A DNA stretch of 18,876 nucleotides from F23-B02 sp963627445 (lineage in GTDB: Bacteria > Bacillota > Clostridia > Oscillospirales > Oscillospiraceae): NCBI GenBank assembly GCA_963627445.1, contig CAVGBM010000029.1, positions 1 to 18,876 of the forward strand, written 5' to 3'. The notes beneath the pieces are model-generated. The model searched no databases. It was not told the origin of the DNA and saw only the letters and a list, made by a program, of their open reading frames with translations. Of this stretch, positions 6,841 to 13,904 are shown piece after piece (within the stretch, counting starts at the first letter, position 1; each line of letters begins with the position of its first letter). Position numbers and translations under genes: made by a program.

Positions 6841-6873
6841 ACAAATTGACCCTCGGCGCATACACTGTATTGA
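6841..6873 (+). promoter_or_regulatory. Candidate promoter of the Cys-rich protein gene, possibly sporulation-sigma type
   Basis: CATACACT (6859-6866) fits the -10 core of Bacillus sigma-E (CATACAnT), and AC (6841-6842) lies 16 bp upstream as in sigma-K promoters. A housekeeping reading is also possible: TTGACC (6846-6851) with 16 bp to TATTGA (6868-6873), a poor -10. Just downstream is an inverted repeat, TTGAAGT/ACTTCAA (6870-6886). Confidence 0.3.
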
Positions 6874-6908
6874 AGTTTTACTTCAAAAATGATCAGGGAG
6901 GTATGTTT

Positions 6909-7694
6909 ATGGCAGACAGGGTCGTTCCGGGGCCTGTTAGCAATGATGACTGCATCAAAGAGGCCGTCTGCATAGATACAAGGAAGATAATGGACTCCTG
7001 TCGGGATAAGGACTGTGTCGAGGATCTGAGGGTCTACCCCACCGTGGGCTCGGCTGCCTTGATACAGAGCGCATTCAGCGTCCGCCCGCGCTGCGCCGAG
7101 CTTTTGCAGTGCGAGGTCAGCGTTAAGGAGATCTGCCTCAACAGAGGCTACTACACCGTCGATGTCACATACTTCTACAAGGTGACCGGCGAGGTGTTTC
7201 CGTCAAATCAGACGGTCACAGGTCTTGCCGTGTTTGATAAGCGAGTGATGCTCTTCGGCAGCGAGGGCAGCGTAAAGTCGTTCTCGTCAAACGCCACGGT
7301 AAACAGCGCCGACAACAGCATGCCCTACGCCGTCGTCGATGCGGTAGACCCCATCGCGCTGCACATGACGCTCTCGGACACCGCAGTTTCCGATCCCGGC
7401 ATCGAGCAGAGGGATATACCCGACGCAATACTTAGTCACTTTGACGATGAGCTCTCGTTTGCGGCGGCAGAAAAGACGCTGTATGTCACGCTGGGGCAGT
7501 TTTCGATAATCAGGCTTTTGCGCACAACGCAGCTTCTCATCCCCGCCTATGATTATTGTCTGCCGGAGAAGGAGTGCGTCGGCGCAAGCGAGGATGACCC
7601 GTGCACGATGTTCGGGCGCATCCGCTTCCCCGTTGAGGAGTTTTTCCCGCCCGATGCCGTTGAGGAATGCGACGACTACAAAAGCCTGGTATAA
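6909..7694 (+). CDS. Conserved clostridial Cys-rich protein of unknown function
   Basis: A 261-aa protein with 11 Cys (15, 21, 31, 36, 62, 68, 76, 217, 223, 232, 254), no signal peptide and no membrane segment. The opening SNDDCIKEAVCIDTRKI followed by SCRDKDCVEDLRVY is one I associate with a recurrent clostridial family lacking a named function. The middle (NRGYYTVDVTYFYKV, GLAVFDKRVMLFGSEG) looks beta-rich, and the end carries LIPAYDYCLPEKECV and DDPCTMFGRIRFPVEEFFPP. Start: GGGAGGT (6896-6902) points to ATG 6909; ATG 6903 sits too close to it. The Cys content and a sporulation-like -10 make a spore-coat role conceivable, but that is inference. It is a monocistronic + gene convergent with the amino-sugar operon. 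Confidence 0.8.
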   Translation: MADRVVPGPVSNDDCIKEAVCIDTRKIMDSCRDKDCVEDLRVYPTVGSAALIQSAFSVRPRCAELLQCEVSVKEICLNRGYYTVDVTYFYKVTGEVFPSNQTVTGLAVFDKRVMLFGSEGSVKSFSSNATVNSADNSMPYAVVDAVDPIALHMTLSDTAVSDPGIEQRDIPDAILSHFDDELSFAAAEKTLYVTLGQFSIIRLLRTTQLLIPAYDYCLPEKECVGASEDDPCTMFGRIRFPVEEFFPPDAVEECDDYKSLV

Positions 7695-7696
7695 AT

Positions 7697-7905
7697 AAAC
7701 AGTCGCCAAGGGCGGTACAAGATGAGAACATGCCGCCCTTTACGGGTTTAGTTTTGAACGAGCTATTTTTCGTTCAGGCAAAATAACAAAATTCCGGCAA
7801 CACTTTGTGTATTACCGGAATTTTTTATGAAGCATGGGCGGAAAAGAGCCGTTCAAAACCGGCTTGCTTTTCAGCTTGTGCCGCCCAAAAAAAGAGCGAC
7901 TGTTT
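7697..7905. repeat. 209-bp imperfect palindrome (MITE-like) filling the intergenic gap
   Basis: The left half (from 7697) and the reverse complement of the right half (from 7905) share, in order: AAACAGTCGC exactly at both ends; GGGCGG-ACAAG (7710-7721 and 7875-7886), continuing as TGA-AA and GCCG; TTTTGAACG (7752-7760 and 7850-7858), followed by a gapped match of roughly 36 of 46 positions; and AAAATTCCGG (7788-7797 and 7815-7824) at the centre. The two flanking stop codons lie just outside (7692-7694 and 7907-7909). No ORF of useful size is inside. Its form suits a palindromic miniature inverted-repeat element or a very large structured 3' RNA shared by the two convergent genes. No convincing target duplication is visible. 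Confidence 0.8.
7788..7826 (+). terminator. Terminator-like hairpin at the centre of the palindrome
   Basis: AAAATTCCGG (7788-7797) pairs with CCGGAATTTT (7815-7824), with an inner ACAC/GTGT pairing, and is followed on + by T residues to 7826. It could end the Cys-rich gene transcript about 100 nt after its stop. On - the same stem runs into TTTTGTTATTTTG, so it may also end the amino-sugar operon. Confidence 0.65.
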
Positions 7906-7906
7906 T

Positions 7907-8566
7907 TTATTTTCTGATGACGATATTATCTTTGTCTTTATAAATGCCGTTTTCGGGGATGACTCCGCGGACGCAGCTTGTGGGGTAAACGCTTGCGCCT
8001 CGGCCGAGGATGGTGCCGGGGTTTAGGACGCTGTTGCAGCCTATCTCGACACCGTCGCCGAGGATAGCGCCGACCTTTTTGCGCTTAGTCTCGATCTCGC
8101 CCTCGGGGGATTTAATGACAACAAGGGTCTTGTCGCTTTTAACATTGCTCGTTATCGAGCCTGCGCCCATGTGCGACTTGTAGCCGAGCACGGAGTCGCC
8201 GATGTAATTATAATGCGGTGCCTGGACATTGTCAAAAAGTATCGAGTTTTTTATCTCGGTGGAATTGCCGACAACGGTGTTTTTGCCGATGATGGCGCTG
8301 CCTCTTATAAATGCGCAGTGGCGCACCTCAGCGCCGTGGTCGATGATGCAGGGGCTGCCGATGTAAGCCGACGGGAAAACCGTTGCATCCTTTGCGACCC
8401 AGACATTTTCGCCACGCTTTTCAAACTCATCCTCAGGCAGGGCATTGCCGAGCTCGATGATGAAATCCTTTATATCGGGCAGCACCTCCCAGGGGTAGGT
8501 CTTGCCCTCGAAAAGCGGCGCCGCTATGGTCTTTGTGAGATCTAAAAGTTCTTTAGTTTCAAGCAT
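7907..8566 (-). CDS. Freestanding left-handed beta-helix acyltransferase (GlmU C-terminal-like)
   Basis: A 219-aa protein. After a helical N-terminus (1-50), residues about 55-205 are hexapeptide repeats (VFPSAYIGSPCIID, AIIGKNTVVGNS, VGAILGDGVEIGCNSVLNPG). APHYNYIGDSVLGYKSHMGA (116-135) matches the GlmU acetyltransferase active-site segment, with H118 near the position of its catalytic His. There is no uridyltransferase domain. The likely role is transfer of an acetyl group to glucosamine-1-phosphate, fitting the preceding glmM; the uridylyl step would need another enzyme. Its ATG abuts the glmM stop (TAAATG), so translation is probably coupled; a modest AAGGTG lies in the glmM end. Another sugar-nucleotide acyltransferase cannot be excluded. 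Confidence 0.85.
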   Translation of the reverse strand: MLETKELLDLTKTIAAPLFEGKTYPWEVLPDIKDFIIELGNALPEDEFEKRGENVWVAKDATVFPSAYIGSPCIIDHGAEVRHCAFIRGSAIIGKNTVVGNSTEIKNSILFDNVQAPHYNYIGDSVLGYKSHMGAGSITSNVKSDKTLVVIKSPEGEIETKRKKVGAILGDGVEIGCNSVLNPGTILGRGASVYPTSCVRGVIPENGIYKDKDNIVIRK

Positions 8567-9931
8567 TTACTTCACCTTCACGAGCCTTCCGCACTTGGCC
8601 ATTGCGTCGATGATATAGTCAACGTTCTCCTCGCACTTATCTACCGTCAGTGCCTCGACCATTACGCGCAGGACGGGCTCTGTGCCGCTTTTTCTGAGAA
8701 GCACTCTGCCCTCCGAGCCGAGCTTCGCCTCGACATCGGCGACTGCCGCCTTGACCTCGGCGCAGTTTAGCGTCTCGTCCTTATCGTCGACGACGACATT
8801 CTTTAGAAGCTGCGGGTACATGACAACGGGGGCAGCCAGCACGGAAAGGGGCTGCTTGCTCTCGCACATGGCCTCCATGATCTTTATGGCGGTCAAAATG
8901 CCGTCGCCGGAGTTTGCAAGGCGGCCGAATATGATGTGGCCGGACTGCTCGCCGCCGAGGATATGACCGTTTGCACGCATGTTCTCTGCAACATACTTAT
9001 CGCCGACCTGGGTCTTTTCGTAGCCGATGCCGAGCTCGTCGAGAGCCTTGTAAAGACCCATGTTCGACATGACGGTCGTGACTATCTTCTTATTGCCCAG
9101 TATGCCGCAGTCCTGCATATACTTGCCGCAGACATACAGGATATGGTCGCCGGTTATAATATTGCCCTTTTCGTCGACGGCAAGGCAGCGATCGGCATCG
9201 CCGTCAAAGGCAAAGCCCACATCAAGCCCCTTGTCGAGGACAAATTGCTGTATCTTCTCGATATGCGTGGAGCCGCAGTCGACATTGATATTAAGGCCGT
9301 CGGGGTTGTTGTTTATGACATAGGTGTCGGCACCCAGAGCGTCAAACACGCTCTTTGCCATCATCCATGTGCTGCCGTTTGCGCAGTCAAGGCCGACCTT
9401 TTTCCCCTTGTACGAGCGTGTGGCAAGTGAGATGAGAAAACCGATATAACGGTTTCTGCCGGCGGCATAGTCTACGGTTCTGCCTATCTTGTCGTCCTTT
9501 GCGTAGGGCAGAACATCCGGTGCACCGCGGCTTGCCTTGTCGATATACTCCTCGATGCCGTCAAGCACATCGTCGCTCATTTTCTCGCCGCGGCCGTTAA
9601 TGAGCTTGATGCCGTTGTCGTAATACGGATTGTGGCTTGCCGAGATCATAATGCCGCAGTCAAAATCGTCCGCCCTTGCGATATACGAAACGCTGGGGGT
9701 AGTGGTGACATGCAGAAGATATGCGTCAGCGCCCGAGGCGGTGAGACCTGCGCACAGAGCCGACTCGAACATGTAGCTTGAGCGGCGGGTGTCCTTGCCG
9801 ATGACGATGCGGGCCTTGTGCTCCCTGCCGTAGTACCAGCCGAGGTAGCGGCCTATCTCAAACGCGTGCATGACCGTAAGGTCAACATTCGCTTCCCCAC
9901 GGAAGCCGTCAGTTCCGAAATATTTTCCCAT
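8567..9931 (-). CDS. glmM: Phosphoglucosamine mutase
   Basis: A 454-aa cytosolic enzyme converting glucosamine-6-P to glucosamine-1-P for UDP-GlcNAc and peptidoglycan. It starts with GKYFGTDGFRGEAN. The active-site serine loop is MISASHNPYYDNGIK (phosphoserine S99), the metal loop is DGDADR (243-248), the sugar loop GGEQSGH (around E328), and the phosphate-binding loop RKSGTEPVLRVM is near 413-424. Length is normal for the family (about 445-450). GlmM rather than a phosphomannomutase is favoured by these loops and the neighbours. AAGGGGAGT precedes the ATG by 8 bases. It is second in a unit with the NagB-like gene (20 bp upstream) and the acyltransferase (0 bp downstream). Confidence 0.97.
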   Translation of the reverse strand: MGKYFGTDGFRGEANVDLTVMHAFEIGRYLGWYYGREHKARIVIGKDTRRSSYMFESALCAGLTASGADAYLLHVTTTPSVSYIARADDFDCGIMISASHNPYYDNGIKLINGRGEKMSDDVLDGIEEYIDKASRGAPDVLPYAKDDKIGRTVDYAAGRNRYIGFLISLATRSYKGKKVGLDCANGSTWMMAKSVFDALGADTYVINNNPDGLNINVDCGSTHIEKIQQFVLDKGLDVGFAFDGDADRCLAVDEKGNIITGDHILYVCGKYMQDCGILGNKKIVTTVMSNMGLYKALDELGIGYEKTQVGDKYVAENMRANGHILGGEQSGHIIFGRLANSGDGILTAIKIMEAMCESKQPLSVLAAPVVMYPQLLKNVVVDDKDETLNCAEVKAAVADVEAKLGSEGRVLLRKSGTEPVLRVMVEALTVDKCEENVDYIIDAMAKCGRLVKVK

Positions 9932-9951
9932 AACTGTTACTCCCCTTATAC

Positions 9952-10638
9952 TTAATCAAGCTTTGATGCCGCCTCTTTGTCAAGGCAAAGGGTCATGTTC
10001 ATGTGCATCTGGAGCATGGCCGCGGGCACATAGGTCGTTGTTTTGCCGTAGACCAGCTTGTGGATTATATCCGCCTTTTCCTCGCCGAATGCGACAAGGA
10101 TAACATTTTTGGCGTTGCATATGGTTTTGAGTCCCATGGTAACGCCCATGTCGGGCACATTTTCAATGCCGCCGAAGTGCTCGGCCTTCATGCGCTTGGT
10201 GCTGTCGGTAAGCTGCTGGACATGGGTATGCGTGTCAAAAAGCGTGGCTGGCTCGTTAAAGCCGATATGCCCATTAAGGCCGATTCCGAGAACGACAAGG
10301 TCAAGGCCGCCGTGGGCTGCTATCTCATCGTCGTAGCTCTCGGGACTGTCCTCGGACGGCGTATGGAGCTTTGTGATACCCTTTTGGGCGTAAATCTCCT
10401 CGATTAGCTGATGAGCGCAGCTCAAGCTCTCGTCTGCGCCTATGTATTCGCAGACATTGAACGCCTCGCAGCAGGAAAGGTCGGCGGTGTCATCCGAGGA
10501 AAGCTCTGCAAAAACGCCCTCGAGCGAGCGCCCCGCCGTGAAGGCAAGGCAGGCGTTGGGCTTTTCGGAAACAAGCTCACTCACCATTGACGAAACAAGC
10601 TTGTTTATCGCTTCTTTGCTGTCAACAATAATTTTCAT
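9952..10638 (-). CDS. nagB: NagB-family protein (glucosamine-6-phosphate deaminase-like) with an altered catalytic site
   Basis: A 228-aa protein, shorter than B. subtilis NagB (about 242) and E. coli NagB (266). Family features present: LGIGLNGHIGFNEP (117-130) with ring-opening His124 and Glu129, the later TMGLKTI block, and the C-terminal YVPAAMLQMH. Two expected features are changed. The Asp of the usual FN-x-DEYVGL motif, the base that moves the C2 proton, is Cys63 here (FNVCEYIG), and the phosphate loop TGGTP reads TAGRS. The family assignment is sure, the activity is not: it could be a divergent deaminase, a sensor, or act on another amino sugar. AAGGAAG lies before the ATG. It leads the glmM operon. 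Confidence 0.85.
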   Translation of the reverse strand: MKIIVDSKEAINKLVSSMVSELVSEKPNACLAFTAGRSLEGVFAELSSDDTADLSCCEAFNVCEYIGADESLSCAHQLIEEIYAQKGITKLHTPSEDSPESYDDEIAAHGGLDLVVLGIGLNGHIGFNEPATLFDTHTHVQQLTDSTKRMKAEHFGGIENVPDMGVTMGLKTICNAKNVILVAFGEEKADIIHKLVYGKTTTYVPAAMLQMHMNMTLCLDKEAASKLD

Positions 10639-10660
10639 TTTTATACGCTTCCTTTATAAT
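10632..10660 (+). promoter_or_regulatory. Candidate promoter of the DUF421-DUF4363 pair
   Basis: -35 TTTTCA (10632-10637, 4 of 6) lies 17 bp before -10 TATAAT (10655-10660, perfect). The GGAGG site and TTG start follow at about 30-40 bases. The -35 lies in the start of the divergent NagB-like gene. Confidence 0.5.
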
Positions 10661-10701
10661 TCGTCTCCCACTGGTAAAGCTATTAGTCGGAGGCGATAAA
10701 A

Positions 10702-11382
10702 TTGGCCATAATTTTTGTCAGAACAATAATATTATATTTTACCATACTAATATCGATGCGCATCATGGGTAAGCGGCAGCTTGGCGAAATGGAGCTGTCG
10801 GAATTTATCGTCGGCGCACTGATTGCAGACCTTGCCGCAACGCCTTTGCAGGATATAGGCACTCCCCTTTTAAACGGCCTTGTGCCGATAATCACGCTGT
10901 TTGCGCTTGAGATCATCATCGCAGGGCTATCCATGCGCAGCCTGAAGGTGCGCAAGCTCATATTCGGCAAGCCCGAGATAATAATTGAAAACAGCAAGAT
11001 CGACCGCGAGAAAATGCGCAAAAACCGCTTCACGCTCGACGAGCTCATGCAGGAGCTGCGAAACCAAGGTCTTTCGGACACGACGCAAATAGAATATGCG
11101 ATACTCGAAACGAACGGGCAGCTCAATGTCATTTTGCAAAAGTCCGAGCAGCCGGTCACGCCGTCGCAGCTCGGCATTCGCGCCGAGAGCGAGGGCTACG
11201 CCCACATTATAATAAACGAGGGCAGGATCCTAGATAACAACCTGCGTCTGCTCGGCAGAGACAGAAGCTGGCTTAACAAGGAGATAAAGCGTCAGGGCGC
11301 GGCATCCACGGAGGATGTGTACCTTCTCACGCTCACCGAGACGGGCAAAATATTCTGCCAGCGAAAGGAGCAGGCAAAATGA
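10702..11382 (+). CDS. DUF421 (YetF-like) membrane protein, TTG start
   Basis: A 226-aa protein of the YetF/YrbG/YkjA family. N-terminal membrane helices (about 2-18, 35-50, 57-77) carry the signature RIMGKRQLGEMELSEF (20-35). The soluble C-terminal domain contains RKLIFGKPEIIIENSKID and the family block RFTLDELMQELRNQGLSD (109-126), then EYAILETNGQLNVIL. The initiation codon is TTG at 10702, supported by GGAGG (10689-10693) eight bases earlier and by the family's N-terminal VRT-ILY motif, which the next ATG would cut off. It overlaps the DUF4363 gene by 4 nt (ATGA). Homologues include sporulation-associated Bacillus proteins; the molecular role is not settled. Confidence 0.92.
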   Translation: MAIIFVRTIILYFTILISMRIMGKRQLGEMELSEFIVGALIADLAATPLQDIGTPLLNGLVPIITLFALEIIIAGLSMRSLKVRKLIFGKPEIIIENSKIDREKMRKNRFTLDELMQELRNQGLSDTTQIEYAILETNGQLNVILQKSEQPVTPSQLGIRAESEGYAHIIINEGRILDNNLRLLGRDRSWLNKEIKRQGAASTEDVYLLTLTETGKIFCQRKEQAK

Positions 11383-11759
11383 ACAGAGAAATTTGCGCAT
11401 ACCTGCTGCTGTTAGCGCTGTTTTTAGGCTCGCTATACAACATCCATGTGATGGATGACAAGATAGGCTCTCTGCGCACGGAGGCCGAAAAAGCCTATGA
11501 AAGCGCCCAAAGCGGCGACTTTGACAAGGCCGAGGCCGAGCTGCGCTCGGCAGCGGACAGGTGGCTTAACATGGACGAGTATACACATATTTTCATCCGT
11601 CACACGGAGATAGACTCGGCGACGGATGCGTTTTTCGATATGCTGTCGGATATTGCGTCAAAGGACGCGGAAAGCGCCGAGGGAAGCTACCGTAAGCTTG
11701 ACGCTCATCTGAAATCGCTCATCACGATAGAGCATCTGAGCTTCGGCAGCATATTCTGA
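11379..11759 (+). CDS. DUF4363 family protein
   Basis: A 126-aa protein with one N-terminal hydrophobic segment (about 6-24, CAYLLLLALFLGSLYNI), probably a membrane anchor or signal. An extracellular helical domain follows, rich in Glu, Ala and Lys: EAEKAYESAQSGDFDKAEAE and then RWLNMDEYTHIFIRHTEIDS, the typical DUF4363 core. It overlaps the DUF421 stop by 4 nt, and DUF4363 genes often follow DUF421 genes in Clostridia, so the two products likely act together at the membrane. Its TGA stop sits directly against the nrdR stop on the other strand, with no terminator between. Confidence 0.87.
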   Translation: MNREICAYLLLLALFLGSLYNIHVMDDKIGSLRTEAEKAYESAQSGDFDKAEAELRSAADRWLNMDEYTHIFIRHTEIDSATDAFFDMLSDIASKDAESAEGSYRKLDAHLKSLITIEHLSFGSIF

Positions 11760-12215
11760 TCACTTGTCGCTAAGAAGCTTTGTAAGCTCCTCCATGAAGG
11801 TATTTATATCCTTGAAGCTACGGTAGACCGAAGCAAAGCGCACATATGCGACCTCGTCGACCTCCTTCATTCTTCTCATGACCATCTCGCCGATGTCGAC
11901 GGTGCTGATCTCGCGCTCGAGGGCGCTCTGCAGCTCCTGCTCGATCTCGTCGGCGATCTTCTCAAGCTGCGCAAGCGACACGGGACGCTTTTCGCATGCG
12001 CGCACCATGCCGTTAATGAGCTTGACGCGGTCAAAGGTCTGGCGCGAGCCGTCACGCTTGACGACGACCAGCGGCAGGTGCTCGATGATCTCATATGTAG
12101 TAAAACGCTTCTGGCACGCAAGACACTCTCTGCGTCTGCGTATGGTCGAGCCCTCCTCGGCGGGACGGGAGTCGATTACCTTACTTTCAAGAAATCCGCA
12201 AAACGGGCATTTCAT
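11760..12215 (-). CDS. nrdR: Transcriptional repressor NrdR
   Basis: A 151-aa regulator that represses ribonucleotide reductase genes when dATP is high. The zinc ribbon (C3, C6, C31, C34, with CPFCGF ... CLACQKRFTTYE) includes the invariant SKVIDSRPAEEGSTIRRRR. The ATP-cone domain covers about residues 49-139 (VVVKRDGSRQTFDRVKL, VYRSFKDINTF). Full length. GGAGGAAG lies 5 bases before the ATG. It has its own promoter, which carries an NrdR-box-like dyad, pointing to autoregulation. No nrd structural gene is in the window. Confidence 0.97.
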   Translation of the reverse strand: MKCPFCGFLESKVIDSRPAEEGSTIRRRRECLACQKRFTTYEIIEHLPLVVVKRDGSRQTFDRVKLINGMVRACEKRPVSLAQLEKIADEIEQELQSALEREISTVDIGEMVMRRMKEVDEVAYVRFASVYRSFKDINTFMEELTKLLSDK

Positions 12216-12251
12216 CTGTGCTTCCTCCGAATGGACAAATTTTGGTCAAAA

Positions 12252-12267
12252 ACACTATATCTTGTGT
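12252..12267. promoter_or_regulatory. NrdR box at the nrdR transcription start
   Basis: ACACTATATCTTGTGT differs at one position from the known NrdR-box consensus ACACwATATATwGTGT. It begins right after the -10 of nrdR on the minus strand, so a bound repressor would cover the start site. NrdR boxes usually come in pairs about 31 bp apart; I see no second good copy at that distance. An overlapping dyad GTGTATT/AATACAC (12264-12284) surrounds the -10. Confidence 0.65.
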
Positions 12268-12297
12268 ATTATAGCACAATACACCCTCAATTGACAA
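12268..12297 (-). promoter_or_regulatory. Sigma-A-type promoter of nrdR
   Basis: On the minus strand, -35 TTGTCA (12292-12297, 5 of 6) lies 18 bp before a perfect -10 TATAAT (12268-12273). The -35 lies inside the last codons of rnmV, which ends at 12287. Confidence 0.8.
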
Positions 12298-12865
12298 GGG
12301 CAAGAAACTCATCATGGGTCATAAGGACATTCAGCACATCCAAAAGCGCGTTTCCCGTCATTTTCTCGGGTAAGCCGAGCTTTTTCAGAAGCTCTGCCCG
12401 CTTTTTTGCGCTGTCTGCCCTGCCGGTGTAGCCCTTGGCGTACATATCAGCTTTGGTGATGGCGGCTTTCTTATCCTCCGACACGCCGTCCACGGTCGCG
12501 CCGGCGGCAATGAGTGCATCTAAAAGTACCTCGGGCTTCATGCCCTCAACGCCGAGCTTGCCTTCCTTGGAGGCTTTGGCCTTGCGGCGCTCCTTGCCGT
12601 AAACATCGGGGATGTAGGCGTGCTTGAGGTACCTCGGGTCAACGCAGCCTTTTATGAAATTGCGTATGACAAAGCCCGCTCCGTCGGAGTCCGTGAACAC
12701 TATCATGCCGCGCTTTTCGGCAAGCGTGCGCAGAAGCTGCTGTTTTTCCTTGTTATTAAACACGCCGAAGCCGCCGGTCTCGATGATGACGGCATCGACG
12801 ACCTGCGAGAGCGTATTTTTATCATATCTGCCTTCGACGACTATGACCTCGGAAATTTTATGCAT
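12287..12865 (-). CDS. rnmV: Ribonuclease M5 (TOPRIM nuclease, 5S rRNA maturation)
   Basis: A 192-aa protein. The TOPRIM domain (about 5-95) has the catalytic Glu in IVVEGRYDK (E11) and the Asp pair in FTDSDGAG (D59, D61). The C-terminal region with AYIPDVYGKERRKAKASKEG and GVEGMKPEVLLDAL is the RNase M5 partner domain (DUF4093). RNase M5 trims 5S rRNA precursor in Firmicutes. I start it at ATG 12865, where GGTGAG sits just upstream, so it overlaps the holA end by 8 bases (coupled translation). An in-frame ATG at 12883 adds six residues but has no ribosome site. The usual partner gene rsmA is not here. Confidence 0.92.
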   Translation of the reverse strand: MHKISEVIVVEGRYDKNTLSQVVDAVIIETGGFGVFNNKEKQQLLRTLAEKRGMIVFTDSDGAGFVIRNFIKGCVDPRYLKHAYIPDVYGKERRKAKASKEGKLGVEGMKPEVLLDALIAAGATVDGVSEDKKAAITKADMYAKGYTGRADSAKKRAELLKKLGLPEKMTGNALLDVLNVLMTHDEFLALVN

Positions 12866-13904
12866 CGGTCTCACCTGCGGCAATGCGCATGACGCACTCC
12901 TTTAAAAGCTCCCTGGGCTCTGTGCGGCTGCTCTTCATGGCGTAATCGGTCTCGGCGCACAGCTCCACGGCTCGCCTGAGCTGCGTCTGGCTGAAGCGGC
13001 GGGCGCTCGTCATGAGCTTTGAGGCGACAAAGTCATGCTTTAACGAGCAAGTCTTCATGAGATAATCCTTGCCCTGCCCGCTTTGGATGGCGACCGAGGC
13101 CGCATAAAGCTGGCGCATCTGGTTGCCGAGCACGGCAAGTATCATGATAGGCTCGTTGTTTTTATCGTCCAAAAGCTCGCCTAATAGCGACATGGCAGCG
13201 TTATACTCGCCCCGTGCCATACTCTCGGTCATGTCGAAAACGACGGCCTCGGGGATGTGGTGCGCAACGGTGTTGACATCCTCGATGGTGACCTTATCTT
13301 CCTTGGCGTAGGCGGCAATTTTATTAATCTCGGGGATGAGCCCGCTCATTATATCGCCGCTGACAGTGATGAGCCGCTGGGCGGCATTGAGCTCGATGCT
13401 CTTGCCCTGGGCGGCAAAGCGCTTGACTATCCACTTGATGAGCGCATCGCTTAATTGAGCAGTGACATGTATCTCAACGCCGGCTTTGGCAAAGGTTTTA
13501 TATAGCTTGAGGCGCTTATCCGGCTCAAAGCTCGGCTCGCACAAAAATGCCACGGTGCAGTAGTCGGGGATATCACTTATGGCCTTTATGACCTCGTCGG
13601 CCTCAGAAAGCTTATTAAGGTCAATGCCGCGCACCTCGACCATGCTGCGCTCGGACAAAAACGGCACAGAGTCGATGGCCTCGGCAAGCGCAAGAGCGGA
13701 AAAATCCCGCTCGTTCAGCTTGCGGTAGCTAAAATCATCCGCCTCATCGCCCACGCAGAGCCTGCGCAGCTCGGCAAGGTACTGCTCAGCCAGGTAGTCC
13801 TCCGGCCCCCAGATAAGGTACAGCCGCTGCGGGCCTGACTGCCGCAGTCTGCGGATGCTCTCACCGTAATTGAATTTTTCTTCAGTTCTCGTCTTTCTAG
13901 CCAT
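12858..13904 (-). CDS. holA: DNA polymerase III delta subunit
   Basis: A 348-aa clamp-loader subunit that opens the sliding clamp. The N-terminal domain has RLYLIWGPEDYLAEQYLAEL (28-47), then AEAIDSVPFLSERSMVEVRG and SDIPDYCTVAFLCEP. The middle has AKAGVEIHVTAQLSDALIKW and ISGLIP-like SGDIMSGLIPEINKIAAYA. The C-terminal helical collar has PIMILAVLGNQMRQLY and the ending SSRTEPRELLKECVMRIA. Normal length for Firmicutes HolA. Its ATG abuts the comEC stop (TAAATG), with GGTGAT just before. The comEC-holA order is common; rpsT, which often follows holA elsewhere, is replaced here by rnmV. Confidence 0.95.
   Translation of the reverse strand: MARKTRTEEKFNYGESIRRLRQSGPQRLYLIWGPEDYLAEQYLAELRRLCVGDEADDFSYRKLNERDFSALALAEAIDSVPFLSERSMVEVRGIDLNKLSEADEVIKAISDIPDYCTVAFLCEPSFEPDKRLKLYKTFAKAGVEIHVTAQLSDALIKWIVKRFAAQGKSIELNAAQRLITVSGDIMSGLIPEINKIAAYAKEDKVTIEDVNTVAHHIPEAVVFDMTESMARGEYNAAMSLLGELLDDKNNEPIMILAVLGNQMRQLYAASVAIQSGQGKDYLMKTCSLKHDFVASKLMTSARRFSQTQLRRAVELCAETDYAMKSSRTEPRELLKECVMRIAAGETDA

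Noticed and set aside
7723..7752. Tiny ORF (ATG to TAG, 9 codons) in the palindrome
   Set aside because: Too short, no ribosome site, and located within the base-paired arm.
8936..9430. 164-codon open frame on + opposite glmM
   Set aside because: Antisense shadow of the conserved GlmM loops, with no initiation signals.
12866..12883. Six-residue longer start of RNase M5
   Set aside because: No ribosome site precedes it, while ATG 12865 has GGTGAG and begins directly with the TOPRIM strand.
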